Assembly: GCA_007922305.1 (NCBI GenBank)
Contig: ML677334.1
Location: 15,277,360-15,341,359, forward strand
DNA length: 64,000 nucleotides
Direction of reading: 5' to 3'
Source of the DNA: Dermatemys mawii
Lineage: Eukaryota; Chordata; Testudines; Dermatemydidae
Position numbers and translations under genes: made by a program. Every line of letters begins with the position of its first letter. Position 1 is the stretch's first letter. Positions 48,150 to 60,944 of this stretch are shown piece by piece. A model generated the notes under the pieces. That model was not told the DNA's origin. It did not search any database and saw nothing but the letters and a program-made list of their open reading frames with translations.

Positions 48150-48989
48150 TGGGGTGTCACTGGGACGTCTCTAGGAGCCATTTATAGAGTGTTCTGTTGG
48201 GGTAACTTTCCTTCTCCAACCCAGGGTTTCTCTGCTTCCAGATTCTCAGCTGTGGGGCCACGCTGCAGAATATGGCCCAGCAGTCTGGCGATGGGTGGGT
48301 GGCGATGGGTGGGTGGTGGGAGTCACCATTTAGGTGTGCGGCAGTCGTAGCACCTGCATTGACCATGGGCCAAAACCTGCAGCCCTGATAGCCCAGGATA
48401 CCCCCACGGATGGTGATGGGGGTGCAGCCTGGGGAAGTAGCGGCTGGGGGCAGGGCACATGGAGACGAGTCAGAGATGCAGCAAACCATTGGCTAGAGAA
48501 GTGAAGGATATAAGGGCAAGAGGAGAGCTAGGACCTCTGGGAAGCTGCTGCAGCCAGCCAAGGGATCCCAGCCAGAAGAGAGAAGATGGGTGTTTTAGAC
48601 ACACAAAGTGCTGCATCTTGGTAGGGGTTAGACTAGATGAACTTTTCCAGGGGGATGAGTTATATGGGCCTGTGGTGCCTGGGCTCCAGCACATTCAGGG
48701 CCAGGGGGCTCAGCTCCACCAATGTTTGGGGCTGGATTTCTCCCCCAGTTCTGCCTGCCGCCCCCGCGCGCCTCCTCCACGCTGCACTTCCTCACCGGCC
48801 ACTGCCATTGCAGACGACAAGGGAGGGACACTGTGGGCAGGCTGAGGTGGCTGCTGGACCTGCGAAGGGAGGAGGCGTGTGGCAGCCTCCACTCCCCCTG
48901 CTTCTCCCCCAGCAAGTGATTGAGCTGAATCCGAGGGAGGTGGGGCTTTTCCTGGCTAGACCTCCTGAGCAGCAGCCTAGCACGGCTTG
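48150..48989. other. GC-rich DNA, no supportable gene
   Basis: A short tandem 'ggcgatgggtgggt' occurs twice near 48286-48314. No recognised domain is seen in the open frames. Confidence 0.4.
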
Positions 48990-49390
48990 GGTGAGTGTCT
49001 GTCTTGTCCCTGTGGGGAATCCTCCCTTCTGCCCCCGACCCCAGCCCCAGGGCAGCCCGCCTGCTGCACCCCAAACACCTCATCCCTGGCCCAGCCCCAC
49101 ACTCTACATCCCCTCCTGCACCCGCCCCCTCCTGTTCCAGGCCAGAGCCTGCACTTAGCACCCAAACTCCCTCTCAGAGCCCGTACCCAAAGCACCTCCT
49201 GCACCCAAACTCCCCCCCAGAGCCACACCCCCTTCTGCACCCCAGCCCCCTGCCCCAGCCCAGAACCTACAGTCAGCATCCAAACTCCCTCTCAGAGCCC
49301 ATACCCAAAGCACCTCCTGCACCTAAAATCCCTTCCAGACCCAGCTCCCCTCCTACACACAAACTCACTCCCTGACCCTTGCAGTCCCTT
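48990..49390. repeat. Proline-coding C-rich imperfect tandem repeat
   Basis: A 42-base segment containing 'caaactccctctcagagccc' and 'acccaaagcacctcctgcac' recurs 112 bases apart (from 49167 and 49279). Shorter 'ctcctgcacccaaactcc' echoes lie between. The resemblance to hAT MITE interiors suggests an origin in such an element. Confidence 0.7.
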
Positions 49391-49429
49391 CTAACCTGGT
49401 TGGTTCTATCGTTCTTTGATTCTAGCATC

Positions 49430-49960
49430 TGTCACCTGAAAAGAAGGGCTAGCATGGATGGGTTTCCTCCACATCCCCTGCAGTGAAGAAAGAAGCAAGA
49501 ATTGATTTAGTTTCTCCGCCATGGCCGTGTTTTCCTGGAGTGCTCCTTTAGCCCCTCGGTGGCCTAGTGGCTTTATGGACTGTTTGGCAGACTTCTTGCA
49601 TCTCATGTACTTCAAAATAAGTTGTTGTTAGTTGTTGTGCCTTAGCTAGTTGCTCTTTCATTGTATTTGGACACGCTCATTATACTTTTTATTTGACTTG
49701 CCCGAGTTTATGCTTCTTTTGTATTCTCCTCCCTTTGACTTTCAATGTGGAAAGGATCCTTTTGGCCTCTAAGTGCCTCTTGTACGAGGCTATTTAGCCA
49801 GGGTGGCATTTTGTTATCCTCGTACTGGGTGGAGTGTGAGCCTCTAGTATGGGTGTGTGGGGGGGTGTGTATGGAGTGTGAGCCTCTAGTGTGGGTGTGT
49901 GTGTGTCTAGTATGGGTGGGGGTGGAGGCTGTTTTTAATATGTATACTAAAAGAGACAGA
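49430..49960 (-). mobile_element. CR1/L2-like LINE linker fragment, antisense
   Basis: On - it carries the region corresponding to 'tttgaag...aggaagtctgccaaac', 'ggccactg', 'ctaaaggagcactccaggaa' and 'ggagaaactaaatcaattc', which is the linker before the reverse transcriptase of the same LINE type as 125-345. A (GT)n-rich expansion at 49850-49925 has grown inside it, including two copies of 'ggagtgtgagcctctagt' (49831 and 49874). Confidence 0.65.
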
Positions 49961-52524
49961 ATTTATAAAATGGCTACATTAATGTTGCTGCTGGATTCTT
50001 AAATTATTTTACTGCTAATTATTTGAATTATGGTAGTTCCCAACATCTGTTAAAACACATTTCAAACCCAAACAGCTTATACTTTGCAAACAAACCAAAT
50101 ATATGCAGCATAGGGGAAAAGGGATACAACCACACAAGACAAGTGATCTGGATGATGACAGGCACGTCTTGTTAGCTTCATATTGAGTTGTTGCGGGGGG
50201 TTAGTTGGTTGATTTTTGAATGCAAGTTTATTCATGTTTTATAGCCAAAACTGCAGCAGTAGTTTTTATGTTCTGTGTTTCCTTTTTGGTGAATCCAAAC
50301 AGACAACCAGACTGTTACATTTACATAGCCTTTGCATTTTTATTAAACTGATCATAACATGAAACATGATTGTTAGGAATAAACACCTATGCGGGCAAAC
50401 TCTTTTGTCCTGACTATTTTTTACAACAAATTCAGATTATTTAGATGAATATTTATTCTCTTAAAAGTCAGTTTACATTTAATAGATGTTTTAAATTAAC
50501 ATAAGAATGTCAATTCCTTTATTTTTCCTCATAGAAAAAAAATCCAAGGTCCCAAACTGTGAATCTGAATATTCTACAAACTGTGGGCCCAATCTGGTAA
50601 AAAAAACAATTGTGCATGAGTAATTTTAACTACTCAAGTGAATAGTTATATTGTCATAAATTAAAATCCAAATCTGAAGTAAAGCTGGATACTGAATGTT
50701 ATAGCATGGAAGGTGCTAATGAGGATGGAAGGCATAATGAGAAAGCCAGAAGGAGTTAGCTAGGTGCATCTTTAGAAGTAGTGCATATTATACAGAGATT
50801 TTTTTTAAAAAAATAAATAAATAGCATAAGCAATTTCTTCTTTGGCTATTTCATTTTAGGCTGTCTACTGAGTTATTTCACCAGGGCTTCAGAACCTTGG
50901 CTACTGTACGATTAGGCTTCTGTTAACACAAAATGGAATTTCCTGGAATGTTTATGTCATTTTTACTATATGTTTCAAAATGCACATTTTTAGCAGGAAA
51001 ACTACTGATAGCTACAGGTATGTTTAAAATGGTCCCATACTTCCTGGAAATAAAACAAAATGGAGCTTAAATGATAATATAGACCCCAATATAGTAAAAG
51101 AAGTATGAACTTAATTTACAGCATGTGCTTACGTGACTTGAGCACATGCTTAAATGCTTTGCTGAAATAAGGGTAGAGACTTTGAGCATTCCTTCATACA
51201 GTAGTATTTACACAAACCTTATGCTCATTAGTAAAATGAAAAAGACTGCCAAAAGAGGACACCTTTAAGCACCTGAAATGGACATTTTCATAAACAAACA
51301 TGTCAACACAAAAAAGTATAAAAATGGTCATTTTTTTAACTGTTGATTTTGGGCTTGATCCAACGCACACTGAAGTCTACAGAAAGGTTTGCACTAATTT
51401 CAGTTGAACCTAGATCCGGCTTTTAGATATTCAGAGTCCTTCAACACCAATTAATTATTGGTTTTCTGTTGCACCAGTTGTGCAACTGTTTTCACTAAGA
51501 TTTTTTTCTGATGAGATGTTTTAGTATTGGGAATAATTTCATTATTCAGGAAATCTCTAACTGAGCAGGGTCCTAGTCAATGGAATGATCGCAGAAGAGC
51601 TCTGATTTTAACTCTTGTCTCCAATTTCTGTTATAAGAATTTACAAACCATAACTGTCTGGGCTGCCTTCAAAGACCTCGGGGAGGGTGGGGGGGAAGTC
51701 TTTAATTCTATACTAAAAAGCTTCTGGGACTAAAATGGGTCTGAGAATACAAAATACAACATCTCTATGTTTATACCTTTCAGTCAAGGATCACAATTTC
51801 TTTACGATCTCTAGTCCAGGATCAGTGCTGAATAATATTTATTGGTCCTGAAAGTATTAGCATTGGTCCCACTGGATGTTCTGGGAGATCAGGAGCTATC
51901 AAACAGTAAAAATCACATTCTGATTCTTATCTTCACTTCAATTCTAGCATGATTTTTAGAAAATGATATTTCACAGACTGTTTAAGATTACGGACCAGTG
52001 AAGATAAATGACTTCAACAGGAAGTGCACAAAATAACTAAGACTATCTGAATACTTAAAAGATGTAATCCAACTTGGCTAATTCTAGTGTTTCTAGAGAT
52101 AAAGTTACAGACATTAAGTATTTTACAAAAATAAAATGGGGATAATACAAATAAGGTCTGATATCTCAATCCGTCAGGACAGAAAAATAATGTATGTCAC
52201 TGAGAAATGGAAATGCCTAGCTTTTCACAAGCTGACCTTCCAAGGAATATTTCTAACCCTGAAATTAGTAAAATTATCACACCTTAAAATTGTCACTATG
52301 GCATCCAACAAAGCACTTAAGCGTGTCCTCAGGTCCCATTTAAGCATATGATTATGCTCTTGCTGAGCTAGGGCTCTTCTGCACTGATTCAGAAGTAGAC
52401 ACCGTGAGTCCCAGACCCAGAGCCACTGTCATTCCAATTCCTCCATTTCTGAGGATTCCATGCTTTTCTAATAAATACAAGTTTTACATCCAACTTGCAA
52501 CTAAACTTACCAGTGAAACTATAA
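49961..52524. other. AT-rich DNA, weak palindromic repeats
   Basis: Degenerate copies of the palindromic class lie at about 51080-51180, 51348-51425 and 52300-52375. No genes are recognised. Confidence 0.45.
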
Positions 52525-53135
52525 TGGTTTACCTGACTGGGGAAGCAGCCACACCTGGTCCAGGCCCCAGCAAGCCCTGATGAAAGGGCTGTGAGGAGGA
52601 ACTACGAAGTCTCTCTCCAGCTTTGGAGGGAGAAGGACCTCGCTGCCTGGAAGCTCAGGGTACTGGGAACAGAGCAGGTCTGGGGATAAGCAAGAGGAGC
52701 TGGGGAGCTCCAGGTTGGTAAATCTCCACACTGCGGGCCTTGCTAAAGGCCAAAACAAGTACTGGGGTTGCAGAGGCTGCAGCCCAGAGTGAGGCAGAGG
52801 CAGCTGGTCTGAACCCCTTGCCAGTGATGAGGGGCATTGTTAGACTGCAGTCTGCCCCAGTGAGCGGGGGGTAAGATGTTGACTGGCAGTAGCCACCGAC
52901 GCAAGGTGGGGATAGGGGATTGGGGTTCCCCTGGGTGGGGAGACCCAGAGTGTGGGGGTTCTGCTGGGACAGAACCCCAGGGCAAAGGACAACAGGGTCC
53001 CTGAGGGACACAAGGCCCGGAGCAGGCAAGACATCAGTCAGCAGAGGGTACTCTGAGCTGGAAGCAAACTAATTCCCAGAATGACCAGCAGGAGGTGCCA
53101 CGTTGGTGAGTCTTTGCTTCACTACAGGACTGTAA
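52525..53135. mobile_element. GC-rich interspersed repeat of unknown class
   Basis: The block has sharp composition boundaries in AT-rich DNA. It contains 'ctgggacagaaccccagggc', 'agggacacaaggcccgg' and ends 'caggaggtgccacgttggtg'. I recall similar wording in turtle repeats but not its class. A perfect hairpin sits 25 bases beyond its right end. Confidence 0.4.
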
Positions 53136-53160
53136 TACTGAAGTGGATTGCATACACAGA

Positions 53161-53207
53161 TACACTAGAACTACATATAACTACAAATTATATGTAGTTC
53201 TAGTGTA
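53161..53207. repeat. Perfect 20-bp hairpin
   Basis: The arm 53161-53180 ('tacactagaactacatataa') and the arm 53188-53207 are exact reverse complements around a 7-base loop, 'ctacaaa'. No T-run follows, and the surroundings are AT-rich. Confidence 0.95.
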
Positions 53208-55572
53208 AGTTATATACAAATTGCACGAACATTTTGTGCACTTTTTCTCTCCAGCTGTTGACTAAACCCAATTGGTAGGTCAGAGAGTGGAGTGAGGAGT
53301 ACATCTTTTAAGATGACCTAGTCTGTTCTCCAGGCCAAAGAGGATCTAAAATGATTTTACAGATGACTCCCTTGCACTCCCCATGTGCCAGGTCACAAAA
53401 CAATTTGGCCTGGCCACCCCTTCAACTGGACAGAGGAATGGCTGGGTCAGACTTCAGTGGTATTGATACCACATAGCCAGAACCATGCTCTGGATCACTC
53501 CGGCAGATGTTGTACTGATTTAGGACTACTGCTTAAAAATGGTCATGCCATGCCAACATGTCCTATGGAACTTTCAGCAAGTGCAAAAATCACAGATGGC
53601 AGGTGGGGACATTTTCCACCCCTGTCCCCCGAAATGTTACCACTCATTTGGATTTCAATGGAAACAGCGTTCAAGAATATATCCTAGAAAATATTGCCAG
53701 AATGTTCTCAGAAATGTATGGTTGCTGAAACATAAACGGTCATCCGCTAAAATGTGTCCTCTGTCCAGAGAGAGAGAGAGAGAATTTTTTGACAAAAATA
53801 ATATTCTATTAACCAACAATACATTAAGGAAATGAAAGAAACTGAATAATATGCTGTATGTGTTTTGTGCATAATACATTTAATGCCAGATCCTCAGGTG
53901 ATGTACATGAATGTACCTCCATTAACTTCAGTGAAGCTATGCTGATTTACAGCAGATGAGAATTTGATGCTTATACTACAAACAGTAAACATAATTCCCA
54001 TACTTATTGTATCCTTATTGTCCCAAAATAAAAATGGGAAAGAATATGTGACTGAAGAGTGTTTCACTAGATGATGTCACTTCTCATGACCATCGCTCTT
54101 CAATGTTTATAGAATTTTCCCTTCTAGACTTCCACATCACCACTGAATCTTCCTGCTGCTGTACTTATTAATGCTATTCCTATTATTCTTTTGAGTTCCA
54201 AAATGCTAGATTGTCAGGTAGATACTATGGTCTCCATGAATAAAGTCTACTCTTTTTATATTACTTATATTTATCTACAGCTCTTAGGCACAATTTTAAA
54301 CACAATTCACTATTCCTGATTGCTGGGCCATAAATGTTTTTGTTTTATTGGCATAGTAGGTACAAAATTTGTCAGTTGGAGATTGCTAAAGTTGAGAACA
54401 TGTTCCATTCATTGCATCACATCTGGAGAAGGAAGGGTATCCTTGAGTATCAGTTATTCTATCTCCAAGCAGGGACATGTTTAAATACATGTTTTCTTCA
54501 TGAATCATCCATAGATTGTGCACACCAACTGGTATGAATATACTGAATAGAAAAATTTGCTGCTTAAATTGTATAGAAAAATATAATTTGAATTTAGAAT
54601 CAACATGCTAAGCATTTTTCTGCTATTCAATAATACTTTCCATTTGTTTATATCATTTTATTATTTTGATTACAGTAAAACCCAAATTGTACTAAACATC
54701 TTCCAAACACAGAAGGCATAATCCTTCCTCCAAATTGCTTACAATTTCAAAACAACTTTAAAAAATGGTCCAAAAATAGAGTTTGAAAGAAAAGAACACA
54801 AATAAATGCAAATGGTAAGTCACAGGACTGAAAGCATCAATCTAGTAAAATTTATTTTGTTATTCCTCTCCCAACACAATAATTATTTATATATTAAAAT
54901 AATTAAACAGGGTTTTGTTTTATGGGGACATATGTTATGCATTTTTACACAAGGAACAATAAAATATAGCTTAGCTGACCATATTGTAGTGACAAAATAA
55001 ACAGAGACAAAAGTAAACAACTAGATGCTGATCTTACTTTCCTCAGTTTTACTTCTGATTTACACTAACAGAAGTAGAATCAATTTGAAACTTGATTTCA
55101 AAAAAGTAAAAGCTTTGATGGCCTCGGAGTGTGATTATCAGGCATGAGCCTGTGAGGGAGACAGGCCAGTGCACATCAGTGTGTTGATATTACAGCAAGG
55201 ATTTAAAGATAATAAAGATAATAAAAATGCATATCATTTTTACATTATCTGATTTATTGTAGCAAGGACAGTCTTCTGACTTCCAGACAGTTTGTTCTGT
55301 TCATCCTAGGATGAGCTGGTCTCATGGCTTGAAGTCCCTCTTTTTCCCCCCAGGTATCTACTGTTTCTTGATAGCAAAGTCCATATTGAAGGTCTGTCAT
55401 GCATCACCTTCTGGCTCCTTTCTTCCCACACTGGTGCATGGCTCCACAAGCAGGGTTTGATGTTCTTGGAAGAGGAAACTTGCCTGATTGTGTGAGGTTC
55501 ACCTGGTTGGGCTTTTCCCACTCTTTCTACCCCATATCTCTCTGTTTCCCTCCTTCTCTCATGAAGACTACT
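53208..55572. other. AT-rich DNA, (GA)n microsatellite
   Basis: A GA run lies at 53768-53783. A weak palindromic copy is at 53880-53950. No gene is recognised. Confidence 0.45.
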
Positions 55573-55708
55573 GAACCCAGGGGTACTGAAACAATTTGTA
55601 TAGTGGTGGTGCTGAAAGCCATTGAATGAAACTGTAAACTAGTATGAAACAACTTCAAGACAGGGGATGTGGCACCATCCCCAGGACGCTAATTCCAGCA
55701 CCTATGAT
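55573..55708. mobile_element. Short MITE
   Basis: It contains 'ggtactgaaacaatttgtat', 'ggtgctgaaagccattgaat', 'aacttcaagacaggggatgt' and ends 'taattccagcacctatg'. This is the layout of a small repeat common in turtles, with partial inverted ends (ggtactgaaac / attccagcacc). Superfamily unknown. Confidence 0.45.
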
Positions 55709-55879
55709 TGGACTCCTTTGTCTGTGCATTAGAACTTCTGAGTCCTTCTAGGAAGACCTGGGGTACACCCAGACAGATGCTACTCCTCATGTACTGACTT
55801 CTGATTGGCTCTTCTCTTCTTTTCTTCCCCCACCAATCCTCTTGTCTGAGTTCCATGTGCTTTTTCACAAAGTGAAATG

Positions 55880-57465
55880 TCAACACTGCTTTTGTAAATG
55901 GAAATCATGACTCACCAATCTATTAGTATTCTTGGCCGGTGTCAACAAACATATGGACAAAAGTGATCCAGTTGATAGAGTGTGCTTAGACTTTCAGAAA
56001 GACTTTGACAAGATCCCACACCAAAAACTTTTAAGCAAGCTAAGCAGTCATGGGATAAGAGTCATGGATCAGTAACTGGTTAAAAGACAGGAAACAAAGA
56101 GTGGGAATAAATGATCAGTTTTCACAATGAAAAGACATAAATAGCAGGATTCCTCAAGGATATATACTGTTTTTGTGCTGTTCAACATATTCATAAATGT
56201 TCTGGAAAAGGAGGTAAACAATGAGATGGCAACATGCGCAGAAGATGCAACATTACTCAGGATAGTTAAGTTCAAAACTGACTGTGAAGAGTTACAAAAG
56301 AATCTCACTAAATGGGGTGACTTGGCAACACAATTCCAGAAGAAATTCAGTGTAGATAAGGGCAAGGTAATGAACATTGGGGAAAAAAATCCCAATAATC
56401 TATACAAAATGATGAGTTACAAAGTCACTGTTAACCACTTGAGAAAGATGTTAGAGTCACCGTATATCATGCTCTGAAAATATCTGCTCAATGTGTATCA
56501 GCAGTCAAAAAAAAAAAAAAAAGCTAACAATGTTAGGAAATTAGAAAAGGGATAGATAAGAAGACAGAAAATACCATAATACAAGTTTGAGTGAATGGTA
56601 TGCCACACCTTCAATATTGCATGTAGTTCTGGTCACCCCATCTCTAAAACTGGAAAAAGTACATAGAAGGGCAATAAAAATGGTTAGGGTGCATGGAACA
56701 TCTTCCATGCGAGGACAGATTAAAAAGACTGGGACTGTTCAGTTTAGAAAAAGAGACCACTGATGAGGGATATGATAGATGTTTATAAAATGAAATCAGG
56801 AATGATGTGGAGAAAGTGACTAGAGAAGAGTTATTTACCCCTCCACAAAACAAAACAAACAGAGGTCAGCCAATGAAATCAATAGGCAGTAAGTTTAAAA
56901 TAAATATAAAGAAGTACTGATTTACACAACCACAGTTAGCTTGTGATTTTGTGAAGGCCAAAAGTATAACCAGGTTAAAAAAAGAATTAAATAACTTCAT
57001 GGAGGATAGGCCCATCAATGACTATTAGCTGAAGGTCAGGGATTCAACACTATTTTCTAAGTTTCCTTAAATTCTGACTGCCAGAGGCTGGGAGTTGACA
57101 ACAAGGGATGGCTCACTTGAAAATTGCCCTGTTCTGTTCATTCTCAATGACCACTGTCAGAAGACAGGATACTCAGCAAGATCAGTGGTTTTCAATTTAT
57201 TTTTTCATTTGAGGACCCCTTACAATATTTCAAATGGCGGTGTGGACCCCTTTGAAAATCTTAGACATAGTATGTGACCTCCATGGGTCTGAGGACCACA
57301 GTTTGAAAACCACTGTTTTCAGGTAAAAATAACCTTTTGTGGACCCCTTAGATATAGTCTACGGACTCTCAGGTGTCGACCACATGTTTAAAACCACTGA
57401 GCTAGATCGACCATTAATCTCACCAGTATGGCCATTTTTATATTTTTTTATGTTCTTATGTTGTG
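55880..57465 (+). mobile_element. CR1/L2-like LINE, reverse-transcriptase to 3' end, eroded
   Basis: Early frames give VCLDFQKDFDKIPHQKLLSK and SSHGIRV, the catalytic-domain neighbourhood of a non-LTR reverse transcriptase. Later pieces give 'RIPQGYIL' and the 56175-56477 frame with MLFNIFINVLEK and DCEELQKNLTKWGDLA. The 3' non-coding part ('ctggtcaccccatctctaaa', 'gactgggactgttcagttta', 'ggaggataggcccatcaatg') follows, ending in repeats of 'tatgttctta'. The MITE at 57183-57399 interrupts the final segment. Stops and shifts are frequent and a 17-A run occurs at about 56505-56521. Confidence 0.8.
57183..57399. mobile_element. hAT-like MITE nested in the LINE tail, 217 bp
   Basis: Left end 'cagtggttttcaa'; right end 'ttaaaaccactg'. 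A second internal 'ttgaaaaccactg' lies at about 57302-57314, so the element is itself composite. Flanks 'agcaagat' (57175-57182) and 'agctagat' (57400-57407) form an 8-bp duplication with one mismatch, and removing the element restores the LINE reading 'ggatactcagcaagatcgacc'. Confidence 0.85.
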
Positions 57466-59459
57466 AGACGGGAGACTCACTATCATAGAGCTATTCGTCT
57501 TTGGCTTTCCTTTGGCAGCCTCTGACCCCACTCCCATCATGCCCCAGGTCGAAGGGCATCCAAATGCCATGTTATATGTAGTTTTTTTTTCTTGTCAGAC
57601 TTTCTGGGTGAGAGAGAAACTCAGGAAGGTACATAATTAAAATGCTTTTTAAAAAGTGTTTTCCATTGTAAACAACTGATGAGGTTTAGGCTGTTCCCTT
57701 TCTATATTCAGCAAATTCTAAACAGTTCTCCAAAGAACACAGTGACTGCATCAAACCAAGAGGCCAGCTAAACACTTTGCCAGAGAGTATTGTGCAATCC
57801 TATGCTATTCTTTCTGAGTCGTGATTGAGTGAAATACAAAACCAAAGCATGTATTGTTAAGGTGCTAGAATGAAATCACTTAAAACATGGCTGATTAAGA
57901 AGATAATATACTTCCAAAAAACTGATCAACTTCTGCTGGTTGTAATACTGACCTGTCTCCACCTGCAATTAAAACCAAATGCCCAGGTGCATTATACTAT
58001 GAGCATTTCTGAGGCACCTCATCAGTCATGACTTAAATCTTTCCCTGCATGTAACTTTGGAAAACAAGGCCATTCTTTTTGTTCATCCTGATCTGATGAT
58101 CTTCAATGGCTCCATTATTCTGAAGTTTAGTAGCAGCATTCTTTGTTTCTATTTTTGTACAACTTTTAATTGCAAATTACTTTAGACTAAATAAATAGAT
58201 AATACTCACACACAATCTGGATTCTTTATTTGGAAGAAGGCTCAAGGAAAATTTGGGGGGCACCAAACTTCATCTTGTTACTACATAACAGTTAATATTC
58301 TTCAAAAGACCGCAAACAATGCTAGTGGCATCCTAAATTTCAATATTCTCAGAAGAAAGAACAAAACAGAATGATCCTAATGATAATACTAAGTAGTATA
58401 CCTTATTTTGCAAAATAAGGACTTACACTGAAAAGTCATTACACTGAACAAATTGAAAACACATCCAAGGAGTCAACTTTATTAAACTACTTTAATTTCA
58501 GGCAGAATAGAATCCTGATATTTCAAAGTAGCTGAAAAAAAGTCAAGACAATTTCACAAGTCCAGTTATTCAAAACAAGGTAATGGAAACCATGACTCTT
58601 AACTGTGAGAGATATTTCAGATAAAAGTTCTGGAAAGTGGTATACACCTATAACAAATTAAATAGACTTCTCCAACAAAAGCAGGTGGTTTCATGCCTCC
58701 AATATGTGGAAGACGACAAGAATGTTCATGAAGACTTATTTGATTTTACAGCGTAGTCTGTACTTCGGCATATGTGGTCATATTAAGAAAGATATATTAT
58801 TATGTAAGTCTTAGGATCATCAACTGCCACAGACAATGCAATGATGATGTCACTAAAACAGCAGGCTTAATATTAGATGTAACTATCAGATAAGAGCTAT
58901 GTATGCTCATTTGGCATTAATAATAATAATAACGCTATCTTAAATCATGCAAAATAATACTGTCTTAAGCTAGTATTGAAACTTTTTATAAAATCATTTT
59001 TTTAAACCAACCACGTGTGACATATGTCAGTATGGAATATGAAGTGCTAAATACATCTTCAGGTATCTATGTACTTTGTCCAGGAAGATGGACTCTCATA
59101 AAGAACCATTGGCTTACTTTCCTGAGAACTACCTTGACACAGTGTGCAATTTAGCAGGTTGTGAAGAATGCAATGAAAGATCCTAAAATGAGATATCTAA
59201 TTAGTAACATAGCAGCTCAAATGGAAAAGTTGGAATTCCTCTCTAGTATTAAACTAGGTCTGAAAACCTTAACATCGTAGACAGTTAGTCCATATCTCTG
59301 CAAAGATCAGATGTTTTAGCACAAAAGACCAATCTTTTATGAAAATGACAATTCACTCCAGTCCATCCTGAGACATTCTATACCTTGAGGGAGCATCCTG
59401 GAACCTCCATCTTCCTCATTTTTATATAATCCTGATCTTATATGCTTTATAGCATGGCA
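57466..59459. other. AT-rich DNA, nothing recognised
   Basis: No gene, RNA or mobile element is recognised in this stretch. Confidence 0.45.
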
Positions 59460-60450
59460 TGCCTTATATGTATCAGCGGAAAGGTTATGATCTGCTGAAA
59501 GTAATTACTCTATCAATGTATGTATATCATTAATGTATATGAAGTTATGAGAATTGTGTTGTATGGTGGTCACTAAAATATGCTGTAAATTGGGGAATCA
59601 GCCAGATATTAGCTCCACAGAGGCAAAGCAAGGAAAGTAGCCAGCACCCTGGAGGGGTGTCAATGGACACATCAACAACTATTGTCCAAAAAGAGATATA
59701 CAATGCAATGATTCACCAGCATGAGGACACACCAGGGGAACTGCTCAGCCTTGCTTGGAGACTCAGCAATACACCCAGATTTGCCTGGACTTGTGTTTTC
59801 CAAGCACATGGATTGAGGGTATAAAACAGACACAGTGGCCACATGCTTGGCCTTTCTCCTTCCTCCACCTATGCTGCAAGCAAAAAGGAAACTGAAGACT
59901 TGAGACTCCAACAGAAGAGACTGGCCCAGATTGAGACTCCAACAGAAGAGACTGGCCCAGAAGAGACTGGCCCAGATTGAGACTCCAACAGAAGACACTG
60001 GCCTATATTTCAAGGGTGAAATCTGTATTTTAAGGACTTCAGTATCCAGTGGGGTGAAAAAAGCTACTTAATCTAGATGTTGCCCAGTCTAATAGTGTTG
60101 AAAGTTTAGATTGTATGCTTATATTTTATTTTATTCTGAATTTTTGCCTTTCACTTATAATCACTTAAAATCTATGTTTTGTAGTCAATACATTTGTTTA
60201 ACTGTTTATCTTTACTAGTGAGTTTGTATGAAGTGTGTGGCAAAACTGCTCAGGTTTGCAAAGGCTGGTGTATATCCGCTTTCCATTGAAGAAGTGGTGA
60301 ACCAATTAATAAATCTGCATTGCTCACGTTGAGCAGTGCAAGATGGTATGTTCCTGAGATATAAAGTTGAGTGAGGGGGGATTTGGCTCTAGTGCCTTTC
60401 TCTGTGTGATTCATGCTTGGTTCTGGGAGCATTCTTAAGACTTAAGACAG
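59460..60450 (+). mobile_element. LTR-like interspersed repeat
   Basis: The block begins 'aggttatgatctgctgaaag', has a TATA-type 'gggtataaaacagacaca' near 59818, then 'gcttggcctttctccttcc' and the tandem at 59901-60003. It later has 'caattaataaatctgcattg' near 60304 and ends 'catgcttggttctgggagc'. Promoter-like and polyadenylation-like signals in this order fit a solitary LTR, but I see no TG...CA ends or target duplication. The class is uncertain. Confidence 0.35.
59901..60003. repeat. ~31-bp tandem repeat
   Basis: The unit 'ttgagactccaacagaagag' plus 'actggcccaga' occurs three times, with an extra half unit ('agagactggcccaga') between the second and third. Confidence 0.9.
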
Positions 60451-60944
60451 AGCAATGCCTACATTGGTGTATGCCCATTGAATTTCAATATGAGGTGATT
60501 ACACAACATTAGTGGTAGGTAAAAATAAATAAATAGATAAATAACCAAAATAAACTAAGACCACTCCACTGGCAAAGAGTTTCACAGGTGAATTACATTT
60601 GACGTCAAATACTACTTCCTTTTATCAGTTCTCAGTGTGTTACTTTTCAACTGAGCTGAGTGTTCCCATATTCATGTATTATAAAGAAGGGTAAATATGA
60701 GTATCAAATTTATTTTCTCAAAAAATGTATATTTTTTATAATGCTGTCTCCTCTTACTTGTCCTATCTCTAGATTAACTAGTCCCAATAATTTTATTTTC
60801 TTCACATGGAACTCCTTACCATGCCTCTAATATATATATATATTATGTCTGGACCTCTTCTATTTCTGTTCTATTTTTATTAAAGTAGGATGGCCAGAAT
60901 TAACACAGTTTCCCAGGTGGGAACATAACACTGATTTATATGAT
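60451..60944. other. AT-rich DNA, simple runs
   Basis: Short (AAAT)n/(AT)n runs lie at 60521-60541 and 60830-60844. Nothing else is seen. Confidence 0.5.
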
